From Sthenelais limicola (lineage: Eukaryota; Annelida; Polychaeta; Phyllodocida; Sigalionidae): a DNA stretch of 64,000 nt. Positions 1 through 30,300 of the stretch are shown in pieces (the first letter of the stretch is position 1; each line of letters opens with the position of its first letter). The notes beneath the pieces are model-generated. The model was not told where the DNA came from, made no database searches, and saw nothing but the letters and a program-made list of their open reading frames with translations. The stretch lies in assembly GCA_942159475.1 (NCBI GenBank), contig OW804096.1, positions 42,345,744 through 42,409,743 of the forward strand. Direction: 5' to 3'. A program made the translations under genes and the position numbers.

Positions 1-3000
1 TGTATGAAATTTGCTTCCTTTTCACCAGTATTGAACCAAGGCTTCCAGTTTATTCGATATGCTGAAGTGAATTACAATTGCAATTTTTTACGAACTTTAT
101 AGATTTCACGATCCTGCACCAATATTGATTTTATTTTCCTATAGTTATCTTAACATTCATAGGACCAAGGAGATGACATTTTTAAAAAGATAAAGCACTT
201 GGATGGAGGTGAGTAGTACACGTCATGTATTGCGGACAGTAATGACAACCATAATCTATCATTTGGGATTTTTTTATTGCAATATTTCAATCCAAGAGTA
301 AAACAATCGTAAACATGAGGAAAGCAAATCCTTGGTTGAAGTCCTATTGACAAATTATTACTCGTACAAAGTAGTAAAATAACCGTAGAGATGCATATCA
401 CAGCTGACGACTACACAAAAGAAATAAGACACATAGCCACTTGATGGCAGAAACTGTGCTATTATTATTAACAGAAACAAACCAAGAACAGCTGAGACAA
501 ACATTAATCATAATCAAGAGGAAGAGTTGACGCTTTTAGATCCCATGAATCAAAACATGACCTAATATAACGTCCTTTTATCGACTCAACCCATTAAATT
601 CTTGGGTATATCGCTCTGCCTAAAATAACAGAGCAAATCAATTATCTTTTTGTTTTCAAACATATCAAAAGACTTTTTTAATGGCCCTAGCTTCGTGTAC
701 GTTGTTGTTGTGAGTGCGATGGATGTAGTTGTATCGTGACCAAATTCTCTTTGTATATCAAATATAGATTTCTCATTAAATACCATGAAATGGATAGCCC
801 ACCATATGGCGTACCTGAATCGTATAGATTTACCGAAGAATTTACCAGGTAGGTTAAAATAACATGTCAACTGTGAAAATAAATAAGGCAATTCTTTCTT
901 AAACCCTAGGAGACATTCGTACGTTTCATAAATGGGCAAGGTATTTCTTTCCAAAAAATAAATATGAAAATGAATATGATGATTACATTGGAATAGTTAA
1001 CATTGAGGTCATGGCTATAAATCATCTCAGATACACCATGCTAAAGTATTTACACATAATTAAAGCAGCATTCCGTTGACTAGTACTTAAAGATGACACA
1101 CGAGTTTCTAAAAATACAAAAAAAAAAGAATACTACCTCCTTAAGAACAAACCACGTATACATCACGATATCACTAATATGCTTTGGAAAAAGTAGTGAC
1201 TATATTAATAAGAATGAATAGGAGAATGATGTACCACACTCTTAAGGAACTAACACAATCATGCTTTAAGACATTGGAAACATACTACGTTTACTAATGG
1301 AAGCATCACAGACGAATAATAGTCATACATAGTACATGAGAAAAGTCTGTCAAGTCACCATGATGAAGAAGTTCATAACAAATCATAGTATTAAGTGAAA
1401 AAAGGTAAATACCACACATTCTAGCAATAATTCAAAATTGAAGTATAGGTGGAAGAATAATTTTACTAATCATCTAACTTAAGTCAAGTATCTTATAATT
1501 ATCAATCATAATAATTATATAAGAGGCATACTGTATATATTTGAGGTTATAATGATTCAAACGGTGGATTAGATGCACATCATCGGAGGTTTAAAGGTCA
1601 TATATTAAATATGCCCGTATTGACCTTTATAATATATATGCAACAGTTTATCAATTAAACATGGGAGATTCTGCCTTCATCTAGCACCTCATCTATCCAA
1701 TACTATGCATTATCAAAGGAATATATCTTCAATGTGATAACAAAAATATATACAAGAAATGATACAAAGATACGAACGCATCCAGTGCGGACTGGACATT
1801 TCCATTTTCAAATAATTGGCAAATTGTCAAAATAATAAAATTTCTCAAATTCCAGACTGAAATAATATAACAAGCTAATGATCGGTAGTGTGAATTTCAT
1901 AAAGAAGTGCACAAAAGAAAAAATATCGGTGATCAAGTGCTTCATACCTGCTTCCTAACAATTAACACCTACACATATTCACTGGATCTAACGACAAATT
2001 AAGCAAGTGTTTTTTTAGCATATAGAATGTACATTATTCCAATGTTACACTAAGTTAAACTAATACAAGAGGATGATCTACTATGACTAAAGTTCTTTGG
2101 GTTTCAAGTCGCCTTTCTTAACCTATCATAAAATCTCTTATCACATATATTGGAACATTTTCAAGCGTGATTTTTAATGATCGGATCACATTCGGACGTT
2201 GGCATCTGTCTGATACTAATTGTATCATGTCGTCAATAGTTATGGTACAAATAAACGATGTATTTATAAAACGCAGAAACTAAGAAACTACCTTCATTGG
2301 CACTGTCTCTCTTTAAAAAGACCAATGAATTCGACTAGACTCATCGCATTAAATAAATATAGCATGGAATTCACATTCGATCTGTGCATTCCCTTTGATT
2401 GTTGATGGTGAAAGAATAGCCTTCATTGTAGCTTATATACAGACTTGATTCCCTTCCCACACAAACGATGCCATAAAATTCATGAATATGATGTAATTAA
2501 TGATATTATTGGTTTACCAATCTGCTTATCAATCTAAGCGACTACACACTGGGAGCAGATATTAAAAACCCAATGCTTCATCAAACAAGAACTAAAAAGA
2601 TGGTTTAAGATTATCTGGAGTAATGAGCTTCTTTCACTAGATAGGTCTATCATGTACGTTAATAGGCACCACCAACACATTGATATAGGAAGTGGTAAAA
2701 GTTAAAATCGGAGATAGTTTATGTTGTATATCATATGCTCCTAATGGATGTATATTTTGCTGTGCTAAAATTTATCATACACCACTTTCTTATCATTATA
2801 ATTAAGCCCTTATAAAATATCCTAGGGCTGTCAAAATAGAAGTTTGATTCTCCTCCAAACGAGAGGCTTTATATGTGATAAAAAGATATGACTCAGCTGC
2901 CATCAGCACAGCACATTAAAAGAAGTTTCTATTTGAAAATCGCCAATAAATGTTGGCTAATGGATTTTAAGCAGACCAAATGCCTCCGATGAAAACCAAA

Positions 3001-4052
3001 CCGAATAAACAGTCAGAGAAAGTCCGCCAAGTACTATAAACCAAAGCTGGAGGGGGTAAACTAGAGAATCTATGGAGATCCCGGCAGTCGTTAAGCCTAA
3101 TCGCTGACCCGTGGACCACTCTTGCACTTTTTTGATCTCCTAAAGATAAAGTCCAGAATATGGACCTTGCAGGCCGGTCTTTAGTGCTCAGGGGATTTAC
3201 TCAAAATAATAAAAAGGATCTAGAGGACTCGTGGCGATGGTATTTTACTGGGACTGGGATGTGCCAATGCCTAGTGCACCTTTTAACCATTTCCGATTCA
3301 ATGGTCTATGTTGAACGTGTTTGGACAGTGCCGTTCTTTTATGCCTTTGCTCATCTTCTGCGGCCGGTATTCCCTAAATACAGAGAGCTGTCGAAAAGTC
3401 AATATTCCTTTGGAGAACCCGAACAATAATGTTCCTCCCACTACGCAGGAGGGAGAAAAATGAACATTAAAAACTGTTACACTGAGAATATAAATACAAT
3501 GAGTGAGCCTATTCTTTTTTGTGAAATACAGATCGATAAATTAAGAGGTATTATTGTATTTCAATTACATTATTCCATGAGAATGTTTCCTGCATTTCTT
3601 CAAAACGTTCAATACGATGAGATTTAAGCAAACTGAAGGTAAATGCGAGCTTTCTTCTTCCTCTTACCTCCCAACATGTAAAACAAACTTCTTTCTATAC
3701 AATAGTTCTTACCAATCAGTTTTTGTTTTCAGTGGCAGACCCTTGTTTGATGGCAGTAGAAGGCCTGGTAAAGAGATTCCCAATGGGAAATGGAAAAAAC
3801 GGACCCATAAGTAATAATACCCGACAGTAGAGCTTCAAAGTCGTATTATATATACACACAGGATCTTAGCAGTAGCCTCTGATCACACCAAGTCATGTAG
3901 AAATAAGTACCTCTGCGTTAACCCTAACGCCTCCGAACCTGGTCCACCTCCACCCGGTGGTCCGGCCTCCAACTTGCTATCTCAGATTATTAATTTTTGT
4001 AATTACTATCAAGGGGCGAGGTGGGGTTGGGGAGTGGTAAGGAGATATGTTA
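1..4052. other. AT-rich region downstream of ATAT1
   Basis: No conserved gene was recognised here. Part of the right end must be the 3' UTR of ATAT1, which is transcribed leftward and whose stop codon is at 4053-4055; I could not fix a polyadenylation site. A minus-strand open stretch at 586-954 has no ATG near its start and only a faint resemblance to the end of a tyrosine recombinase. A plus-strand open frame at 3160-3429 (89 codons) resembles nothing I know. Confidence 0.5.
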
Positions 4053-20689
<16,637 letters not shown>

Positions 20690-21109
20690 GTTTACTCCCT
20701 ATGCTATCTCTCATGCATAATCTTTTCATAGAGATTCCCCCAAGAATTTTGCGGCCTCTGTGTAGTAAGTTTTCCGTCGTCTGTCAAAATTTCGGAAGTT
20801 GACACTGCGAACCTACTCTATGTAAACTCTAAAAATATATCACAGATATAATCATTCTCCCTCTGTATCTGGAATTGGTTTATCTCTTCATGTTATAAAA
20901 AATAATTAGACTGATCTCTTTTTGAAAAATTATTTATTATCTAGTTACTCAGTCTCTCTGCCTATGAGTCCGTCACATTTCAGTGACTGCGAGCCGCAAA
21001 CATGGCCGCCTCCATGTAAGCCAAATGTCTGTTACTCTGCTCCAGTTCAAAGGAGTGTGAAAGCCAGATTTATTTGAAACTTGGTGGTAATCTGGAATGA
21101 CATGCCAAA
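20690..21109. promoter_or_regulatory. Shared divergent promoter region of ATAT1 and GNL1
   Basis: Only 420 bp separate the two start codons, which point away from each other, so both 5' UTRs and both promoters must lie here unless there are non-coding first exons elsewhere. No TATA box is placed convincingly for either gene. The stretch GCAAACATGGCCGCCTCCAT (from 20996) is GC-rich for this locus and contains two CCAT cores like those bound by YY1-type factors. This last point is only inference. Confidence 0.6.
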
Positions 21110-24100
21110 ATGCCTCTACAGGGTGGTAGGAAGAAACCTTTCAGTGCTAAACAGAAGAAGAAACAGTTGCAGGATCGTCGTGAACGAAGAAAAGAAAAGG
21201 AAGAGTTAGGAGGTAATTTTGTCACTGTCACTGACACTCAGCTGGCAGTATTGCACAAGCCTGACTTGGGTCAGCCTCTTGCTCTCTTGAGACTGAGTTG
21301 AGCTAACATACATACTCAGGGGCCATCCATAAATTACGTAACGCTCAAGGGGATGTGGGGTGGTGGTGTCCGACCATGGGTTACGGTCCCATAGGTATAA
21401 CATTGGTTACAAACTCGTGTGTGTGTGTGGGGGGGGGGGGGGGGTCTAACATTTTTAGCGAAAAATCGCTACGTAATTTATGGATAGCCCCTGACAGCCA
21501 ACAGGCAGAGTATCCATCTCAGTATCCTGACTGATGTTTCCATACGACTATAGAAAGCGCAGTTCGCCAATCAATTATGTCGTTCCTATGACCTTTCCAC
21601 TTGACTAAAGTTTGCACACTAGGCCCTATTGTTAATTATTACCGGTATAATATTTTGATCTGAATTATTCTATTTATCATTCTAACAAAACGATACCCGT
21701 GTATCTGTCTGAAAAGAACCAAAGCCAAATAGTATTACATCTCATATTGTTTCAGATTGTATTTGTTTGTGAAATTGTGTCTTCCGTACCGTAGCCTATA
21801 TACCGGTACTTATTTGAAAGTACGGTAATGTAACAAGGGCACATATGGTGCAATAAATATATTGGGAATTGGGATTCTAGTTAGCTCACATAGGCTATGT
21901 GAGCTAACTAGAATCCCAATTCCAAAGTAATCAATCTCTTTCTACGGAGACATAAACTTATACCAAAGACACAGACTACTAGTACTAACTATCGGAGATA
22001 CGGTACTCCTTATTCCATTTTATTTCATCTCTTTTCTATTTTACTCAGTGGGGCTTAAAAGTCTTGACGATGTATAGCTCTGATATAAAGATGAATAAAT
22101 TGAAATCTCGAACAAACTTTGAGACCAAACCGGCGAAGGCAGATATACAAATGTATAGGCCTACTGACGGCGTACACGTGTTTGCCTCACACCCACACCC
22201 ACATCTGTAATATATCTTTATACCTTATACTACTTACTGTAAACTGTATGTTGGAGATGGCTTTACTTAGAACTTTCTACAAGTCAAGTTTGTCGTAATA
22301 GATGGATATCTATGCGTAGTCATTTACATGACATAAGGTAATAAATACCCTCTAAACTTAAAAAAAAACTGTTTTATTCCAGTATGGGGTGGCCGGTCAC
22401 AGGGCCATGGAGCGGGAGGTCGCGATAGAAGCGCTGGTTCAGCCAGCCGAGGATCGTCTTCTGACAACGAGTCCGCCCAACTTGAGGTTAAAAAGATGAA
22501 CCAGCAACCTCGAGCTGCTTCCGACAAAAATTACGATCCAAATAGGTATGAGGTTTTCAACTCTAAATTAAAAATAGTTAATACCTAATTAAGATAAAAT
22601 CTCAGTAACTAACAAAACATGGCATTCAACTCTTACCATTGCATTGTAAACTTCGTCAATTTGTATCAATTTTATTGGTTATCAACCATTCACGGGTTTC
22701 AAAATAATGACGGGATGTATGCGGAATGTTGTAAAAAAATACTTTTTATTCTTTAAGGTTCCGGCTCCATTTCCAGCGCGAATCAAAAGCTGAACTCCAG
22801 AAAAGGAAAGAACTTGCTCGACAAACTCTTTCGATGCTTCCAGAGGCAAGTATCTCCTTAAGTTATGCACTTGTATCTCGAATTTAAAATGTCCATGGTT
22901 ACGTAAGAAATTGAATGGTTTAAATGGTTAGCGATATCTGTATGACATGGTGTAAGAATAGGGTCTGTGCTGCTAATTATTCATAGCAAATTATCCCGGC
23001 TTGTATTGATCTCAAACTTTGACTATATTTTACTGCTTGGTTATGATATCAGATTTCGCTGGAGATGGATATTGATGAATTATACCGACCAGGATCTGAA
23101 TTAGACATGCCTAAGCGGCCTCAGTGGAACTACAATATGTCGAAGCACCAAGTTCAGGCTCGCGAAGAGAAGTATTTTCAGGTGAGCTTCTTTCACTGCA
23201 TGTATTCACTTTTAATACTAATAAAATATTTCATTTATATCGATATATAATTTCATCGTTATATATCGTTTTAGTAAAAGATTGGTTAAAACGAACTGCT
23301 TGAGGAATGTGGCTATATTAAGTTAAAAAAGTTGTCTCTTCGAACTTGATATATTTTGTTGAAACTAAACTGCGCCATTTCATACAACGGCTGAGGGTTG
23401 GAAGGACAGAAGGGCCTTTTAATCACGATTTCACACTCGAAATAACATGATCCATACCTCACATAATATGCCTGTCTCACCGTCTCAGTCCGTCACCGGC
23501 CTATTGTACTAATTATTTACAACCAAGTTCTGATCTACATTATTTCATTTCTATCGCTGACACTTTTTTGCAGGATTATGTTGAGGCGTTGATGAAGAAG
23601 TATGGTTCAGAGGAACTTTCATATTTTGAGCTCAATCTGGAAACATGGCAACAACTCTGGCGAGTCCTGGAAATGGCTGATATAGTTCTTCTCATCACTG
23701 ATATTAGACACCCTGTGAGTAAATGCTCTGGTCGTTTTCTGGTTAGACTTTAGAGAAATAAGAAGTGGTCGTTTCGTACGTCTGGTTAACATTATTGCTT
23801 TTGTAAACATTTTCATAAAGTTTCACATTTTCTGAAGGAAATATTTCCCAGGCACTATTAGTTATATGTGTTTTTCACTGTGAACATTTTATTTGCCAGG
23901 CTCTACATTTTTCACCTGCCCTTTACAACTTCGTCACCAAAGAAATGAACAAGTCCCTCATCTTAGTGTTGAATAAAATAGATCTCGCACCGCCCGGTCT
24001 AGTTATTGCCTGGAAAGACTTTTTCCAGAAGAAATTCCCCGATGTGCACATTATTACATTTACATCATTCCCCAAGGACAAGGTTGAGGCTGAACAGCTC

Positions 24101-27100
24101 CATGAAGATCCAGGCAAAGGTTAGTTTCCACTATGTCTATCTATGGATATATACTATGGATATCTACAGATACATGTTCCTCCCTTCAATTATTAATAAA
24201 TATTCTTATCTTAATGTGGATATTAATAATAATAATAATGGATTCTTTGTTTTGCAAAACTACATGTTATAGAATAGGTAGAACACAGTACATTTCAGAT
24301 TAAAATCTGCTAAAAATTAGCTACAGTTGGGGTTGGGTTATGAGGCCAATTAAAAAATATTTTTTTAAAAAGTATGTTTTGGTAAGGGTTACACAGATAG
24401 GTTGATTAAAGTGATAAGGAAATGGACAGAAAAGTTATCCATTTCTACAATTACAAATTCCTGAAACAAAAATTATGACACCCTACCCTACGATGTGCGT
24501 ATATTTAGTAACATGACATTGAATCCACTCATATCTAATTTTATCCCACTTCAGCGGTTCATAAGAAGAGGCGAAAGGGTACCTTCTCAGCTTTGGGACC
24601 AAAACAATTACTTGAAGCTTGTGAAAAAATTGTCCAGGGGAAGGGTAAGCATCAATTATTGGCATGCCTTTTGGTTATTTTGGTTTTGTATATATTTTAA
24701 TAGCTTTGTGTGGCTTCAATTTCAACTGAAGGTCTACCATGGACTGTGCATGTAAAGACTAGATTTTCTTTCTGCCTCTGATTAGTTGATCTGAACAGCT
24801 GGCGATCTATGATTGATGGAGAGGAGTCCGGTGGAGATGTCGAACACACAAATGTATCCTTGGAGGAACAAGATGTTTCCTTTCATCAGCACCAACAATA
24901 CCACGACGGCATTCTCACAATTGGCTGTTGTGGTTCGTATATAATATATCTGTTGATGGGAATGTTAGTGATATAAGAATTGGGTCTACACCTAGTCTAC
25001 AATTGTTATATGAAAGGTAGAATAAAGATCTGGAACGGAAAGATGATGTAATGTAAAATTCCTATCCCGGAATACAATGGGGAATGGCATATGCCTACCT
25101 CTATGTAATTATGCCAGAATGAAAATTTATTTTATTTAAAAAAAGGCTGTGGCGCTATTGTCACTAAGGTTCTAAGGAAATAAAGTAAAAAGAATGGAAC
25201 CACACGAGTTTCCCTTCAGAATGCCTACTTACCAGTTGGCAGAATTCTACCAATACATACTGATATATCCTTATGTGGGATGACTATGATATATAATTAT
25301 GTGATTATACTCCTGGAAATAGGTTTAACTAGAGAGAACAACTCAAGAATAAGTCAAGTCAGTTATTGAGTCTTCTTCTAAGTGTTTATTCTCTCTAGGT
25401 CACATGGTGGTTACCATGGCAACGGGAAAACAATGTTTCTGTGTGCCGTTAAACTCGCTTATTCTTTCATATTGTCTTTAGGTTATCCTAACGTTGGCAA
25501 GTCATCTTTAATGAATGGCCTGGTTGGACACAAAGTTGTGAGCGTTTCCAAGACCCCAGGCCACACTAAACATTTTCAAACCATCTACCTCACACCGCAA
25601 GTGAAGTTGTGCGATTCACCTGGCCTTGTCTTTCCTTCTCTTGTTACAAAACCACTACAGGTAAACATGTCTTCCCGTAAGCTCAATCAGTTATCGGTCA
25701 CAAGAATTGAAAAAGTCTACTTCATATGATTGTGTGAATTTGTGTAATGCAGGTATGTCATTTTAAAATTGAATATCATTAAACAAAGGGAAATATACGG
25801 TGTGTAGAATTCGAAGTATGATTATGACCAAGGACAAACTTCAAATATTCTTTATTGCCTGATAAAAGAATGTTATGACAATGGGTAGGTACAACTGTTA
25901 GAGTACAGGTCTTCCAGTAACTTATCTGATCTTATTTAATTGCAGATTTTATCTGGGATTTATCCCATTGCACAAGTCCGGGAGCCCTTTACATCCATTG
26001 GGTTTTTATCCGAGCGCCTCAACCTGCCACGTCTTCTAAAGTTACAACATCCCGATTATGAACCCAATGTTCCTTCTCAGGACAGTAAGAGCTACGAGTG
26101 GTCTGCTATGGACGTATGTGAAGGTGAATATTCCCCTTCGTGACAATTAGATATGCTGACATTGAACCTGCCTGGAATAGTCCTACACCTATATACCTTA
26201 AAGTGTCTTTAGCAGTGGATCTCTCTATAAACAAGTGTCCTTGCCCTTGCGGCCCCTTGTGCAGGAGTTGAACTTGTGTTGAACATGTGACAGCTAATTG
26301 AGATTGAGCATAACCTTCACTATGTTCAATTTTTACGCCCATCTTTAAATCAGAGAATGGGAGCATTGTCAATTTTAAAACTAACACTAACAGTGTAGAT
26401 GATTAAAAGAAAATTACGACTTCAACATATGATGATTTGAAGTCCTGTTACTATATATTAATGTAGAATTTCATCGTTAACGCATTACTTTTTCAGCTTG
26501 GGCCCTCAAACGTGGGTTTCTCACTGCCAAGGCAGCTAGGCCCGATACATTCCGCGCTGCTAACCATCTTCTACGGTTAGCACTTGAGGGCCGCTTGTGT
26601 CTGTGTATGCGGCCGCCTGAATACACCAATAATAAAGGTCAGCTTTAAACTTGTGTTTGAGTACTAGTCAGCTATCTTCACCTTTCATATCATTCTACTG
26701 ACCTGACAGACCTTCGTTTCTCCTCAGAGAAATATACTTCGGTCTATAAAAGAAAAGGATGTACACATAAGCTAGGCTTTTTTTTTATTCTTTTGAGGCC
26801 AATACTATATTTAATAGTTAAAGATATTACGTTTTATCATTCAAGAATGTTTTCAGGCATTGCATGTCCCTAATCAGCTGAAAATAAACTAATGTATTGA
26901 TAAATTTAAAGTCAAATTTCATAAAAGTAACATATGATAATGTAAACACAACTTTTAAGTGAGTGTTTTTGATGAGGCTCCAATGGTAGGTCTTCCACCT
27001 GATCCTTAGGCTTTTTTCATTTGATCCTACCTATTTACCATATACTGCATCCTTTCAGCTTCTTGGGAATCCCACCCGGAGACGATAGCAATACTAGAAC

Positions 27101-27339
27101 AGCAGGAAGCCCATCGTTTGGCTCACTCCATTCCCACCAAGTCATGGGATTCCAACGAGGGACTCCATATCCCTGACAGTGAGGAGGAATACGATCGCCA
27201 CATGACGAAGTTAAAAGGCCAAGATCAGGACGTCGATAAAATGTCTGGGGAGGAGGAAGAAGAGGATTCAGACGATTCTGATACGGGGGCCATTGCAAGC
27301 ACTCTCAGTAATCGCTTCGCTTTACTAGCAGATGACTGA
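21110..27339 (+). CDS. GNL1: Guanine nucleotide-binding protein-like 1, complete, 12 coding exons
   Basis: This is a member of the YlqF/YawG family of circularly permuted GTPases, related to ribosome-biogenesis GTPases. Exons are 21110-21212, 22383-22545, 22758-22845, 23053-23181, 23574-23714, 23900-24119, 24555-24644, 24786-24932, 25482-25660, 25946-26123, 26497-26637 and 27059-27339. They sum to 1860 nt (619 aa), close to the roughly 600 aa of human GNL1. The N-terminus is very basic (RKKPFSAKQKKKQLQDRRER), typical of the family. The G motifs come in permuted order: DIRHP (204-208), NKID (233-236, G4), GYPNVGKSS (361-369, G1/P-loop) and DSPG (405-408, G3). The C-terminus is acidic (EEEEEDSDDSD). 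Intron 3 uses a GC donor. An out-of-frame ATG lies 8 nt before the chosen start. Identity is firm. Confidence 0.96.
21317..21493. mobile_element. 177-bp MITE in GNL1 intron 1
   Basis: The termini CAGGGGCCATCCATAAATTA and the reverse complement of the right end (CAGGGGCTATCCATAAATTA) match with one difference, and pairing continues through CGTA. The middle has a GT run followed by about 17 G. I see no clear target duplication. Only inverted repeats support the call, but they are long and nearly identical. Confidence 0.75.
21865..21923. repeat. Perfect 28-bp hairpin with 3-base loop
   Basis: Positions 21865-21892 (starting GGAATTGGGATTCTAGTTAG) are the exact reverse complement of 21896-21923. 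The loop is GGC. The palindrome ends sharply on both sides. It lies in GNL1 intron 1 and overlaps no coding sequence. Confidence 0.9.
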
Positions 27340-30300
27340 TTATTTGGATGGTTTCCACTCGATTCCACGCAAGTTCTCCTGAGTTCAAGCTTTACGTGCA
27401 ATAGAGTGCTCCAGGATGCATTGAACTGATGAGAAATTTCGTTTGTGGTGCTTAAGTTATAATTTATTGTAGAAATTCAAGAATTATTATACGATTTCCA
27501 GAAGCTGAGTTTGCATTGGTGTGGCCAATAATTATATTTGATGAATGCAATCATGAGATTATTCGATATGTACATAGTGTAGGGCTTAGAACTACGCAAG
27601 TAGATAATAAATATGTCAAACATTACGATTTTTTATATTTCTATAGCTGCTCCTTTAAGACACAATTTTGTTGTCCCTACCTTAATTATTCTATACTGAC
27701 CAATTCGGATGTCTGCATTGAACTGAGAAGGGGGAAGATTGAGGCGAAACCATACTACCTACTTCTACGAACATCATGCTTCATTGATTAATAGCATTTC
27801 TTTTGAACATATGCCTCTTTATATTATAGCCAAACTATCTGTATATAATTGAGTAGACTTCTATCAATGAAATGATCAGATCAGAACAGTCTATCGGGGG
27901 TGGTGAAGAATTAAAGTTCAGGTACATAGGTATATTATGGGATGTTAATATTACACAAGGAGGCATAACAATAATCCTTACATTAATATCATTTTACTAC
28001 TTCCTAAAACAAGAGAGAATACAAAAAGGTCTTGAAAAGATTTTTAATTTAACCTAGATACATTTACCCTAATTTCAGAGATAAAGAACTCTTTTAAGTC
28101 TCAATTATTTTAATGATACTGGGTATTCCATAGGGACAAAATGGATGCACAATGATTGTGGTGCATATATTTCTTCTTTTGTACGAGAGACTATAGATAT
28201 TTAATCACAAAATTGATGATTACAAAGTGAAGGTATGTTTTATGATATTTTATCAGTCTAACCAATGTAATTACCCGCGGCGACGACAAAAATTAACCCA
28301 CAATGTAAAACGTTAAGATATTGAAATTGATGAATGGCACGATTTCCTTCATGAAAACCACATACTACCTTACAGGGAAGATATGTTTTAATCTCTTTTA
28401 TATATAAGGAGGGAAATACGAGTGAGCCTCCATGAACCGATTTGGGGACAGAATTGATATATTACTTTACGATAGTTCAAAATAATGAGTTACTTCATCA
28501 GTCATGGATATGTAGATATACTCAATGTAACAACATGGGCAACCACAACATTAAATCAATCCTTACTTCACTAATCAAACTACGGCCAATGACTCAGAAA
28601 CAGTATGTCACAATATCTTTACACATTAAATGCTCACGAATACATCCACCCTAAAATCTTCCACGAATCAAAGACTTCTTTTAATAGTTTACGTGCAACT
28701 GGATTAACTATCTCGTAGAATCATGATATATGCCCACGACAGGTTGAGCTACATCGTTGGTCCGGATAATGCTTTCCCATAACTATGTTAGTCTACTTCA
28801 CCATTTAAAATTACTCATTTACATACTTCAGTCAAATTAAACCTTAAACAAGCACCAGATGTGCCTCTACAACAGTTCCTCAAGTTGCCCATAGGAAATG
28901 CATTCATTAAGTACTAGGGTAACGTTATGTCTATTGAATATACCATATCTCTGTGATAAGACATGTTGACAAGTTGAGCGGCTTAATATGCATATGCCGT
29001 GAAGTAATCTCTACATAATATTAGTGTAGGCCTATCTTAGACACTACCAAACAAATGTTCATTATTAGGGCGTTAATGTAGCATTGGCAAGCCGTCCGAT
29101 TTGTTTCAAACAAAGAAACTAAGTCCGCTACTTACTAAGAAGATAAGTTAAGAAACCACAAAATATCAATCAAGGCATGATCTTAGCGGCGAAGGAAAAT
29201 TATCCAAGAGACCACTTAGTTGGCATAAGAAGATATAATGTTTAAATTCGATTGATAAGCAAAAAGAATATTGAGCGACATACATGTAACTGACTTGGTC
29301 GTGTTTTAAGTGCAACATTAGTTAAAACCTCCAAGCAAAAGTTGATTGTCAAACACGATAAGCATTACATATATTAAAGGGTTATTTATTGACTTATCAC
29401 GCATTGCCCTTTTCGTCTAGTAACACAATGCTGGAGAATAAATTATAATACTTTCCTTTCATAAAATATAACCCTATATGAGAGTGAAGGATTTGGTACA
29501 AATCTCCACTCGCTAATCTAACGAACTCCATCAGTTCATTCTCCTTGGAAAACTCTCAAGGGCCTAATGACTCGCCCAAATGAAGACAGAAATATCTTTC
29601 ACCTGTCGCATATATGTGACGCATATATGTCTGTGAAGAATGCATTAGCTATTTATGAGGCCATACATACATAAACGCTGAGTCAAGTCAATCGAGCATT
29701 TAAGTGCATAATTCCTTAAGTACAGTAACAACAAAAGAGATTGACTGGCCTGGGGAAATAAATCAAGATTTAAATGATATATATCCATTGCTTCTCAAGA
29801 ATTAACTGATGTAGAGTCGCCAGGAGGATCGGTGCAATATATAAATTTGAAGCCATAACAGAAACAAAAGTATTTGCAATTAAAAGAGGATATTAAAACT
29901 GCATTAACAAGTGGAATGCTACCAGAGAAGGAAATTCAGAAATATGACATGTAATATGTGGAAATGTATATATAATAATTTTCAATTTATCATCTCTTGC
30001 TCTTGTTGGTATGGAAACTTGCGGCAACAACTGCGGCATAACAAATCATAGCATTACCAAGTAAATCAGTAATTTGGACGGGACTGTTTGGAAATAAATG
30101 TGAATAAATGCATTTTTTTGCTTGGATATTCATGCATTTAAAACAGGCGCCCGTTTTCCGAAGCTAAGCTGCTATAATGAACTAACCCAATACGCTATAG
30201 ATTCACTCACTAGAATATGTGTATTCTATTTATCTCGATGATTTTAAGCCTTATTTTGGATAACGTGTATACTTGTTATATTACCTTGTGGAATATCAGT

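Noticed and set aside
29600..29640. CGCATATATGT doublet as a regulatory palindrome
   Set aside because: It is short, AT-rich and in a region with no nearby start; chance is sufficient.
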